The notes under the pieces: model-generated | The model's database searches: none | Seen by the model: the letters and a program-made list of their open reading frames with translations, nothing else | What the model was told of the DNA's origin: nothing | In this document: positions 41,965-54,000 of the stretch, one piece after another | Layout: each line of letters starts with the position of its first letter | Position numbering within the stretch: the first letter of the stretch is position 1 | Assembly (NCBI GenBank): GCA_949316235.1 | Contig: OX438747.1 | Span: forward strand, 26,788,618 to 26,852,617 | Direction of reading: 5' to 3' | DNA: 64,000 nt | Source of the DNA: Oegoconia quadripuncta | Lineage: Eukaryota; Arthropoda; Insecta; Lepidoptera; Autostichidae | Translations under genes and position numbers: made by a program

Positions 41965-42330
41965 GCGCTTGAGGACAGTTAAAACGGGACAGCTTTATGT
42001 AACTTGTATATCGGCATCTCTTTCTAACTATGCTCAAGCGCAGATCTACGCTTGAGGACAGTTAAAACGGGACAGCTATATATAACTTGTATATCGGCAT
42101 CTCCTTCTAACTATGCTCATGCGCAGATCTACGTTTGAGGACAGTTAAAACGGGACAGCTTTATGTAACTTGTATATCGGCATCTCTTTCTAACTATGCT
42201 CAAGCGCAGATCTACGCTTGAGGACAGTTAAAACGGGACAACTTTATGTAACTTGTATATCGGCATCTCTTTCTAACTAGGTATACTCAAGCGCAGATCT
42301 GCGCTTGAGCAACAATCTGAAATATGGACC
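41473..42330. mobile_element. MITE-H, complete copy with internal 80-bp tandem array
   Basis: Ends 'ggcccgtacttcagaatgtt' and 'aacaatctgaaatatggacc' are inverted; both flanks are TTA. Inside, from about 41650, a unit of about 80-85 bp ('cttgaggacagttaaaacgg', 'cttgtatatcggcatctctt') is repeated seven or eight times, each with the palindrome 'ctcaagcgcagatct'. At the right end the palindrome is perfect over 26 bp (around 42290-42315). TTA duplications point to PIF/Harbinger mobilisation. Partial copies close units 1 and 2. Confidence 0.75.
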
Positions 42331-42333
42331 TTA

Positions 42334-43136
42334 ATTCAGACAAGTCACATCACAATTGATACAAATGTTGCTGCATTCTTTAAGCATTAAATTTTTAATG
42401 TTAGGAACACTTCCACTGATTAATTAGTAGTGATGCAACGATTTCACGATTACGATTATTAACAATTTATAATCGTCTATTACGGTTATGTTTACGATTA
42501 GTGACAAAAGGAAATGTTGATGCAATAAAATGACCACATTAATTAATTAAATTGATAAAATGTTACATATTATGTAATTTTATTTACAATTAAGAGCAGG
42601 CTTTTCATTCTAAAAGGGTGTAAAATAAGTAATACAAAACAAAATGATTAGTTACTATTTTTTTTGGAATTGCTATTCAAAAGTGCCGGCTGTATGAATG
42701 TTGGTAAATTTTTTTATTAAAAAATATTGCCAGAATCACACTGATATTAAATGTGACCAATAGACAAACTGCAAATAGAATTATCATTGTTATCCAAAAA
42801 CGTAAGCGAAAGTTAATTATAATAATTGTTATAAAAATAATAAATACGACACACACATCTAAAATATTACACGAATTAAATTCTATATATAATCATATTC
42901 TCACAATAAATAACCAACAATTCATAACAAAATGCAACAATAAATGCATTATATAATATGGCGGCCGCCTAGTTGCGGAGTCCGTCAGCTGGCGGCGGCG
43001 CGGCGCGCGGGGTCATTCACCCGCAGCGACAAGCTACGCCTATGGTACAGCATGTTTATTAAATTTATTATAGAGGGTGTTGGTGAAACTGGAGATTTTG
43101 TAATACGCGGGCGACCGACCGTGGGAAGATTAATTG
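42334..43136. other. Intergenic, no gene recognised
   Basis: AT-rich, with a short palindromic-looking piece 'cgattacgattattaacaat' near 42450 and a GC-rich patch at 42960-43030. Confidence 0.35.
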
Positions 43137-43560
43137 GGCTTTTTGGCGGGAACTCAGCGAGTGATGTTGCGGTTTTTGAAGTTGCCTGCAAGAGACCGCT
43201 TTTATTTATTTATTTATTTATCATTTATTGCACACAAGAAAAAAACTTTTAGTGATAAGGCCGCCAAGTTGTATTATCCCCTTTTTCTTATTTATCGTTG
43301 TTATGCTTATTACTGTTTTACAATAAATAATATTTTGTTTGTTTGTTTTTATTTCTTGAAATATGTAAGTCTGTGATGGTGCACAATAGAAGAGAGGTGT
43401 AAATTAAAGTGCGTAACGAAGCTTTCGGGTTCAAGAAGCCGCCCAAATCTTCCGTAAAACATTTTGTCACTTTACTGAAGGCTACTATGGAAGAATACTA
43501 CAGAATGATGTATGGACACAGATCTCTTTGCCTTCCACTGGAAAAAACCCCAAAAAAAAA
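43137..43560 (+). mobile_element. Family R retroposon, old diverged copy
   Basis: Head 'gggctttttggcgggaactc'; internal 'taacgaagctttcgggttc' and 'gatctctttgccttcc' still align. About 170 bp of the middle is replaced by unrelated AT-rich DNA. Confidence 0.6.
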
Positions 43561-44198
43561 ACAATTATTATAATTCGCAAAAAGAATTCGCTTTTCCCGC
43601 CAAAAACGTCGGCCAATCAGGAACGAAATGCTCGTATCTGATTGGTCGTCGAGTGTTGCCACTTTATAATAAAATTTACTACCAAACAGTGCGAATATTA
43701 TCTGCCGTAATATTTTAATAACCTAATACGCGAAATCGGAATCCTACACAAAGTCGTCAGTCGTCCTTAAAAAGTCGGCAGTTGAATCTCCAATTCTACC
43801 AAAGCCCCCATTAATCACAAACTTCATCATTAGGCTATACTGCATGCAATAATATTCAACAATATTTTATAATTTAGTTTCAATTAAAGTTAAATAACAT
43901 AACTTAGTCACAAAATATAATAAACTATGCACAATTTAGTTACGTAATATAATTATATAAACAGAGCACGTTCATTTGGTATCAACTGTTACACTTAATG
44001 CTAATTTAAACCTGAGGAAGATTAACGCAAAACGAGTAAGTTTTTCTTTTTCATAGGAATAATTTATGAAAAGCATCGAATCTCTAAGGCGAAAATACTC
44101 ATGCCTGTAAGCACGCAATACACTTATCAGGTGCATGTCTTTACCCGACTGCTCCAGGAGGGTGTATTTCGGTATACGGCTTTACGTAGATTTCTATC

Positions 44199-44462
44199 GA
44201 CGACCTGTTTGGTGTAGTGGTTAGAAACTCTGGCTGTTATACCAAAAGATCGTGGGGTTCGGATCCTGCCAGGGGCATAATATGTTTGTATGATGAATAC
44301 AGACATGTGTTCCCGAGCTATGGATGTTTTCATTTATATATGTATTTATTTACAAAAAAAAATGTATTTGTGTAGTATATCAACCATCTGGTACCCATAA
44401 TACAAGCCTAGTTGTTTAGAGTGGAACTAGATGGCGCTGTGTGTATGTACAAAGATATTTAT
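44199..44462 (+). mobile_element. SINE family B
   Basis: tRNA-like head 'gacctgtttggtgtagtggt', degraded B box (GGTTCGGATCC), body 'atcaaccatctggtacccat' and the end 'ctagatggcgctgtgtgtat'. It lies downstream of the MCC stop. Confidence 0.8.
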
Positions 44463-44943
44463 TGTTATTATTTACTATTTACCCATCTAAAAACACTTGG
44501 GTTCTTGCGACGAATCTAACGATCTTAACTGTCGAAATCCATCCAGCCATTTGGAAAATAAAGAGGTAATAAAGAAATTTACAAACATGCAAGATACGCG
44601 CGAAAAACATAACCCTTCCATGGCAGTCGGGTAAACACCCGACTACATTTTTTGAAACGTCGCATATCCTATGAAATTTCGAGTTGATAGACACCCCATT
44701 TGTTAAAATCCGACAAACAATACAAGGAAAGTCGGAAGGGGGTTCTTACATATTGCAATTCAATAGACCTTTCAACCCCCCCCCCTTTTTTTTTTAAATT
44801 AAGATCTGGCAATCATCACATGACCCTCCTCTCAGCTTCGCTGTAAACGGCTATAAATGAGACGTGGCTACTGGCACGGTACGCTTCCTTTGTCTTCGGT
44901 TCAACCGGGACCGATGTTTATGGAAATGCGACAGTCGGATATG

Positions 44944-45036
44944 TTAGAGATCTGTCTCAGCGGCGCGCTCCAGCCAATGGCGGGTGTCCCGCGTGTCCCG
45001 GGATTCCCGCGCCCGCCGCCGGGACCGGGACTCGCT
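44944..45036 (-). CDS. MCC: MCC homologue, terminal exon
   Basis: Acceptor AATTTCCAG; 30 codons plus [23 protein letters not shown] then [10 protein letters not shown]. Arg-rich and ending in a PDZ-binding ETDL. Confidence 0.78.
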   Translation of the reverse strand, partial: SESRSRRRARESRDTRDTRHWLERAAETDL

Positions 45037-48000
45037 CTGGAAATTGTAATAATCAGTTAATACACACCACATGGCATGGCGGCTTGGACATACTGACTGA
45101 CAGATAAATGCAATAAGTTCTTTTATTATTTCCAGTACATTTAAATTGACATTCAGCAAATGATATCATGTATCTTAAGTTGATCTTATTTCTTATAATC
45201 TTACTTTGTATGGACAATCGAAATTTTTTTGAGAGAGAGAGAAATTTTTTTTACACAGAGTTTCTTTAATGTGGCGTTTAAATTTCTGCTCTGTTAAACT
45301 CAATACATGTTCTGGTATTTTATTGTAAAAGCGTATGCTGTGTCCCACAAAGGATGTGCTAACCTTGCTAAGTCTAAATTGTGGAATTTCAATTTTATTT
45401 TTGTTTCTAGTATTCAAATTATGATTATCAGAATGTTTACGCAATAGGCATATATTTTTGCGTACATACATATATACTGATTCAAATGTCAGTTTAATAG
45501 TCAAATGTCCCTTTAAGTTGTAAATATGTTATTGTACTTAAATAAATAAATAAAAAATCCCGTGCTTTTGAATCAATGTTATACAAAGTGCTTTAATAAT
45601 AATAAGCGAAACTCAAGTAAAAAATAAAACTATATAATGGTATTCCAGGTGATATAATAGCAGAAGAGAATGAGGGGGGATTTATCGGTAGATTGGAAGA
45701 ATATTTGATCCAAAAATGTTATTATAATTTAAATGAATTTTTCAATGACCCAATCAAATAAAAAACGAATTAATTATTAATTAATGAATAGTATGTTTCT
45801 ATTTAAATATATTTTTATTTGTATTATCTAAACTTTATAGAGAATTGAGTTAACTAATTTACATTGACATTGATTTCATAATATATAATTTTTTTATTTT
45901 GACATGAGAATAATAATTTGTGTTTAAAATTTTGACATGAGTAATTAATATAATAAATAGTAATAAATTAATATAACATAGACTTAATACCTTTATAACT
46001 AACACATGGAAATGCAATAAATAATTATGATTAAATACAAACAAAAAATAATAAAAAAAAAAAAAGGAGTGTTGTGGGTACGGTACCTTCCGCTCGTGGG
46101 TACGGGCGGGCCCGAGCGGCAGGGCGGCGGCTGCCTCGGATGCCCGCGCCGCCGCCCGCGCCTCCCGCGCCGACAGCACCTCCTGCACAACACCCCACAC
46201 TTATCATCCTCATCAGACTCACTTGGCTTTTTGGCGGGATCTCGGCGAGTGAAGTTGCATTATTCTTTATAATTCTTATAATTTGTGCATTCTAACTTTT
46301 GAAGCTTAATAATGGCAGAATATTGTGCAGCAAACGTTAGTGATGGTGTACAAGTGAAAGGAAGTGTAAATTAACGTGCGTAACGGAGCTTCCCACAAGA
46401 AGCCGCCAAAATCTTTTGTAAAGCATTCTGAAGAATGACTTGACCGTGACTAGACTCTGTATACGCCAAGTATACGACGAATTACTTGTTTTGACTGAGA
46501 CTGACTTATAAACTGAAAAAGAGAAATGTTTACATATCACAATATTACCTGCATCATGACTGCGGCCTCCATCTCCGCCATACCGACTGCACCCACCGAC
46601 TTGGGCGTCTCCTCCTCCTCGCCATCTGTCAACCACCAAAGCATTCATGGTCATACCTCAATACCTCAGCCGTTGATCGAATTATAACGTTAGTCGCAAA
46701 AGGGGTTTGATATGGCGACAACAAATTACAGTTATTTTATATTATATGTATAACTAGCCTCATCGGTGTCGGCCTTGAGCCTGGCGGCGGGGGGCGGGGG
46801 GCCGGAGCCCCCCCACTCACCGTGGTAGGAGAACAGCTGCGGCGGGGGCCGCAGCGCCCGCAGCGCCACGGTGTCGGCCTTGAGCCTGGCGGCGGGGGGC
46901 GAGGGGCCGGAGCCCCCCCACTCACCGTGGTAGGAGAACAGCTGCGGCGGGGGCCGCAGCGCCCGCAGCGCCACGGTGTCGGCCTTGAGCCTGGCGGCGG
47001 GGGGCGAGGGGCCGGAGCCCCCCCACTCACCGTGGTAGGAGAACAGCTGCGGCGGGGGCCGCAGCGCCCGCAGCGCCACGGTGTCGGCCTTGAGCCTGGC
47101 GGCGTGGCGCCGCAGCCGCGCCTCGCTGTCGGCGCCCCACGCCGCGGAGCACTCGCCCCTGTGACAACACTCAAGGCTCTTACTCAAGCTCCACTTATGT
47201 ATTAGGTTGGGGAAAAAGTTTACCTATTCAGAGTACAATAAGGGTTACACAGGATTTTCCTAGTTCAGGTACTATAATAGTGAGTGATACGGTCGCAATT
47301 AGGTATTATTATGTAAATGTATTAAGTATATTTTGACGACCGGTTGGTGTAGTGGATAGTGACCCTGTCAGCGAAACCAACGGTAGCGGGTTCGAATCCC
47401 GCGAGGGGTAAATGTTTGTGTGATGATTACGAACATTTATTCCCGAGTCATGGATGTTTATATAAATATTTATGTATGTTTATCCGTTATCTAGTATCCA
47501 TAGCACAAGCTTTGCTTAGTTTGGGACTATGATGATTGGTGTAAGTGTCCGAAATATTTATTAAGTATTATTATTATATAATGTACTGCTTGAGTATGCA
47601 CTTGCTTTTCAGGTCTCAAGTTAGGTTTATTAATCAACACGTTTACTTGAGACCGATCACTGTTCTTAATCTTGAGAATGGTTTATTAATACGGGCCTAA
47701 GAAATATCTAAATCAGTTTTTTTATTATTTTATATGGTCACAGATAACCCATACATTAACATTTGCCTGTTCCAAAGATTAAAAGTTGAAAAACGACTTC
47801 TCTTCCTCGAAATGCGAAAGTTCCTCATGTTTTGTTGAAATTCTGCATCGTCTTCCACTTCCCCAATATAATTGTCTATGGTGTAGACTGATTAACTTTA
47901 GCTATTTCCACGGCTTGATGTCATATGGCATATTGTTGTGGGGAAACGCTGCTGACATACATATGATTTATATTCTGCAGAAGCGTGCTATTCGTGCCAT

Positions 48001-51000
48001 TTATAAATTAGGACCTAGAGTGTCTCTTAGAGATAAGTTTAAGGAAATTAATATCTTAACAATGGCATCTCAATACATTTATGAGAATTTGTTATATGCA
48101 AAAAAAAATATATAACGTTATTCGCTAAAAATAGTGATAGGCACAATGTTAATACAAGGAATAAGAACCAGTTATCTGTTTATGTTAGCCGACTTCACAA
48201 GTCAGTAAATCCTTCAAAGGGCAATGTATACGCTTTTATAATAAGGTTCCAGTAGACATTCTAAATTTGCTTTTAAATAATTTTAAAGCAATCATAAAAC
48301 AGAAATTATTATCAAAGGGCTATTATAAAATCAATGATCGTCAGCAAACAATACTATTTCATGTTTATCCTTAACAAGGTTTGGCAAGTAATTTATGTCA
48401 ACCAAAAACAAAAATGGTCCGTGAATGGAGCCTTGTGGGACGCTCATACAGACTGTCGACCCTGACGATGTATTGCCACTGATATCAACCCTCTGAACTC
48501 GGTTACTCAAATAAGAATTCAAAAGGTCGAGGGCACGGCCGGTTACACCATAATGACGTAATTTCCTGATTAAAGTGTCATGATGGACGCAATCAAAGGC
48601 TTTGGACAAATCCTGCGCATCTTCCCAAACCTCAAAAATATATTGTAAGAGGTCGACACCTGCATCGGTTGTCGATGTTGGTTGTTGTATTTGAATGATA
48701 AGCAAGCCTGGACATAGCTGTCTTATTATTCATATAAATATCAAATCACAAATTGTAACCCATAATCTGTTTAAAAGAGCAACCCTAGAGTTTCTTGCTC
48801 GTTCTTCTCTGGGGAGTCAGCTTTGTGAATGAGCAGTAAATTTTAATGTAATATTAATAGTGAAATTTTGATTTGACTTGTAGACAAGATCCAGAGATAC
48901 TGACTGGTTGTCGTGCTGCAGCCAAGGCCCGGGGGACAGCAGGGGCTCCCCGATGGAGGCCGAGGTGCGCTCCGCGTCCAGCCGCGCCAGCAACTGCCGG
49001 GCCACGAGCTCCGCTGCCTCGCGCTGTATATACCAATACAAAACACTTTTAAAATTATTTAAAACTATACATATATTAAGTATTTATATATATCTATAAT
49101 TATTTCTTTAGTTGGTAGTATCGTGCACCGCAAAATATAAAATATGTTGTTGGGTTTTTGGTTTTTAAATACTTAAATAGTTATTGGTATACAAAATAAA
49201 AATAAGAAAAAGTTAAGACGCGGTTTCCCAATTTGGAGGCCCAGGTTCGGTTCCCAGGCATGCCATGAACCAATAAGTTTTTAAATTTAATTTAATTACT
49301 TAAGTGCATTTATCGGACTGCTCTTGCATGCTGAGTAATAAAAATTCTAAGGCATGTGAAGTCCCCAACCCGCGTTGGGCCAGCGTGGTGGACTATGGCT
49401 CATACTCCTTCATATACGAAAGAAGGTCTATATCGCCGCAGTGGGATGTTTACGGGCCTAGATGACGATACAAAACAAATAATAAATATGCTTAGACGTA
49501 CACACAGCGCCATCTAGTTCCACAGTAAGCAACTATAGGTTGACGATGAAGACCGATTGGTGTAGTGGATAGTGATACTGTCAGCGAAACCAACGGTTGC
49601 GGGTTCGAATCCCGCGAGGGGTAAATGTTTGTGTGATGAATACGAACATTTATTCACGAGTCATGGATGTTTATATAAATATTTATGTATGTTTATCCGT
49701 TATCTAGTATCCATAGCACTTTGCTTAGTTTGGGACTGGATGATTGGTGTAAGTGTCCGAAATATTTATTTATTTATAGGCTTGTGTTGTGGATACCAGT
49801 TGGTTGATATACTACATAAGTATTTTTTTTTGTAAATAATTACTAATTATAAATAAAAACTTCCATAACTCGGGTACACATGTCCGCATTCATCACACAA
49901 ACATATGCCCCTAGTGGGATTCGAACCCGCAACCTTTCGGTACAGCGATCAGAGTTGCCGACCACTACACCAAACAGGTCGTCAATTTTTTTTTTTTAAT
50001 CTTTATTTATGTTTAGGGACTTTTGTCCACATTTAGACATGTCAGTCCCATTGTCTCCATAGTTTGCATACATTTATTTAGCTGGACAGAGTTACGGAGG
50101 GGTACCCCGAAGTGCAACTAAATTGCAAATCAATCTCGCCGCCTCTGAGTATGGGTCTGCTAAAATGCTATGAATAATGCCAATGTCGAAAAAATTGATT
50201 TGCAATTTGCTCACCAGAGCATCCCTTTCCCTCTGGTTCTTGACACATTCCATCAGCAGATATTGCACATCATCGACCGTACCACAAACATTGCAATTGG
50301 GAGAGTCCGCTTTCCTCACTAGATGTGCAAACCAGCCAGAGGTCGTCGAAATTTAAGGTTGTTTATGTCGGTACCCACCTCTGGCTGGGCCTGTGCATGG
50401 GGGTGGGGGTGGGGGTGGGCGTGGGTCTCGGCCAGCGCGAGCAGCACGTCGTAGGCCTCGAGCGCGCGGTCGGCGGCGCGCAGCGCGCAGCACAGCGACA
50501 CGCACGACGACTCCTGCACCGCGCACGCGCACGACAGCCTGGCGGGCGGACACACACGCATCACATATCTCAATACCATTTATTGTGACTTCATTTTTTT
50601 AATGCACAACGGGTTGGTACAAACCAATCATCCTAAAAGTATCACATGGGCTAAAGATTTACCTCCAAAAATTTTTACTTTTCTTACTTTCCTTACCTTT
50701 TTATTATTTTAATGAAGTGTTTACGTTTTATTTTCCTTTATAAAAAGAAAAAAAAATCCAAATAGAAAAAAAATCGAATAAAAATTGTCTTAGCCGGATT
50801 CGAAAACCGTGTCTTTTTTAGAAGACGTTACCTAAGCACTCGTGTCGCTTGCCACTAGACCACGATATCAATTAGCAGAGCTGACGAAATTTTCTTACTC
50901 ATTTATATGTGACATATTATTATGGATTTGGTTTGAGTGTTCATATTGTATGAATACTTTCTAATAGATGGTGCTAAAGTGCTTCGGTCCATACGGTCCA

Positions 51001-54000
51001 TATAATACTTTTAGGGAGATTCGTCTGTACTGGACCTCAATCACATCCGATGTTAAGTGAAGATGAGATCGAAGGTGGAAGCCCCCACTAAATCGAGTAC
51101 TTAAACATGTACCCCGCTGGGGATCGAACCCGCGACCTCCGACTCGTAAACCAGATGTTCTTTAAATTGAGCCACGGAGGCGGTTAGGCTATAACTAACA
51201 GTTATTATATTTCGACATACTTGCTCGTAAAGTTGATTTAATTTCACCGGTTTTACATATATCAAGAAACTCATAAAACACGCGTGTGTTATAAATAAAC
51301 GCAAATAGTGAAGTTATATTCTATAACCCGACTATTTGCTATGGCAAAGAACATTAAGTCCATACAGCCAAGTGATAACACCATCATCCCGGTGAATAAA
51401 ATATCGCTGATCTCCATGTGTTATGATTATAAATAATAATAAATATTTCGGATACTTACACCAATCATCTAGTCCCAAACTAAGCAAAGCTTGTGCGATG
51501 GATAATAGATAACGGATAAACATACATAAATATTTATATAAACATCCAAGACTCGGGAATAAATGTTCGTATTCATCACACAAACATTTACCCGTCGCGG
51601 GATTCGAACCCGCAACCGTTGGTTTCGCTGATAGGGTCACTATCCACTACACCAATCGGTCGTCAAATATTTACAATTATGGAGATCAATAATAAGATAT
51701 GCTTCAATTTTTTTTTAATTATCGAACTGGCCCGTTCCGCGGCGCCGCCAGCCAGTAGGCAGCGTGCCGCGTGATTTTTTATTCTGTTTCCTCGCAAGTA
51801 TGTTGAAAAACGTCGTACGATATACGTGTTTATATTGGTTGAACATACTCGGCTCTAATACGCCTTCGCCCAGTGCAGCACGCGACAGTCTGCCTCGAGC
51901 CTGTCCCGGTACCTGTCCCCGTACCTGTGGGCGGTGTCGGCAGCGGCCGCCAGGGCGCAGTGCAGCATGCGACAGTCTGCCTCGAGCCTGTCCCGGTACC
52001 TGTCCCCGTACCGGTGGGCGGTGTCGGCAGCGGCCGCCAGGGCGCAGTGCAGCACGCGACAGTCTGCCTCGAGCCTGTCCCGGTACCTGTCCCCGTACCT
52101 GTGGGCGGTGTCGGCTGCGGCCGCCAGGGCGCAGTGCAGCACGCGACAGTCTGCCTCGAGCCTGTCCCGGTACCTGTGGGCGGTGTCGGCTGCGGCCGCC
52201 AGGGCGCAGTGCAGCACGCGACAGTCTGCCTCGAGCCTGTCCCGGTACCTGTCCCCGTACCTGTGGGCGGTGTCGGCTGCGGCCGCCAGGGCGCAGTGCA
52301 GCACGCGACAGTCTGCCTCGAGCCTGTCCCGGTACCTGTCCCCGTACCTGTGGGCGGTGTCGGCAGCGGCCGCCAGGGCGCAGTGCAGCATGCGACAGTC
52401 TGCCTCGAGCCTGTCCCGGTACCTGTCCCCGTACCTGTGGGCGGTGTCGGCAGCGGCCGCCAGGGCGCAGTGCAGCACGCGACAGTCTGCCTCGAGCCTG
52501 TCCCCGTACCTGTGGGCGGTGTCGGCTGCGGCCGCCAGGGCGCAGTGCAGCACGCGACAGTCTGCCTCGAGCCTGGCGCAGCGGGCTCTCCAGGCAGCCA
52601 CGGCCGCCTGCAGCGCCGCTCCGCAACCTGCAGTTGGAAATAACAGTTATTTAAACATACAATCAGTGTCAGTGATAAAAAAGAGTGGAGCACGATTCGT
52701 GGATTTTCATATTTTTTTATGTACGACGGGTTAGTACTTGACCTCAATTACAACTGATGATAAGTGAAGATGAGATCGAAGGTGGAAGCGTCCTGACCCG
52801 GAAACCCTAACACCTTTGGGGGACTGGCTATCTTATCTCTGACAACCGGAACACAACAATGCTATTAACATTGCTGCTTAGCGGCAGATTTAGATAATTT
52901 ATTTATTTATTAAAGAAACCTACAGCGTTACAGTTATGTATAAATATTACCAAGTACGAATACAAAAAATAAGGCAAATTACAGGTTTCATCATATAAAC
53001 TATTATTGTTTTCTTTTTTGTTTTTCTTTTTAAGTTCAAGCTAAGTAGTTAGTTAGGAGCCACGTAATGGGTAGCTTTACGGACATCGAGACAACGCTGC
53101 AAATAATGCTGAGTATTCGTATGATACGTGCAGCTGCAGATACGCACAATTGCAGAATAATATAAATAAATATATTGGCATATACACACAGCGCCATCTA
53201 TAATAAGATGGTGGTAGCTAGCCAGGCGGACATTTTAAAATGCCCTACCATCAACCAAACCGAGTACTCAAACATGTACCCCGCTGGGGATCGAACCCGC
53301 GACCTCCGAATCGTAAACCCAATGTTGTTTACATTGAGCCACGGAGGTGGTTGAATATAGTTTTGCCCCATCATCTTTGACTCACGAGGCGGATGTATGT
53401 ATGTAGATGTGCTGATTAAACTGCGGAAGTAAAATCTAGACGGCCTTTTCAACCCACTTGAGAATTAAATGAAGTTATTATTTCGTCCTAATCTAGTGTG
53501 CTTCATTTAAAAGTCCCCACACGCCCAGGTTACATAGGACACTGTTACTTTGTAAAAATAAAATGAAATTAGGAATAAAAAGATTTGATTTCACTACTAT
53601 ATCCTAGCACGGTAATACACGCGCCTAATCTATGCTCCCGTGCAAATTCACTCTACTACCGGACCTCGGGGAAAACCCGGGCGGCGTCCTTTGTCTAATA
53701 TTTTTTTGCAGAATTAAAACTAGAACAAATCAGAGCAACTAATATGTTGTTGTCTGTTGACGACCTGTTTGGTGTAGTGGTTAGAAACTCTGCTGCTATA
53801 CTAAAAGGTCGCGGGTTCGAATCCCGCTAGAGGCATATGTTTGTATGATGAATACAGAAAAATGTGCATAAAAAAATGTGTTCCCGAGTTTTGGATGTTT
53901 TTCATGTACATATGTATTTATTTAATTAGCAGTGTGAATGAAGACGTAGTGACAAAGATTGAAAAAGGTATGCTGAGATGGTTCGGACATGTAGAGAGGA

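Noticed and set aside
35330..42310. CRISPR-like array of regularly spaced palindromes
   Set aside because: Repeats and 'spacers' are both conserved, there are no cas genes and the genome is eukaryotic. It is a tandem array inside a MITE.
46822..47205. Plus-strand Gly/Arg-rich ORF
   Set aside because: Antisense reading of the 105-bp minisatellite; no splice or family support.
51764..52747. Long frames on both strands, 250-305 codons
   Set aside because: A minisatellite with a period divisible by three and no stops opens every frame. Only the minus frame with [17 protein letters not shown] fits splicing, phase and MCC similarity.
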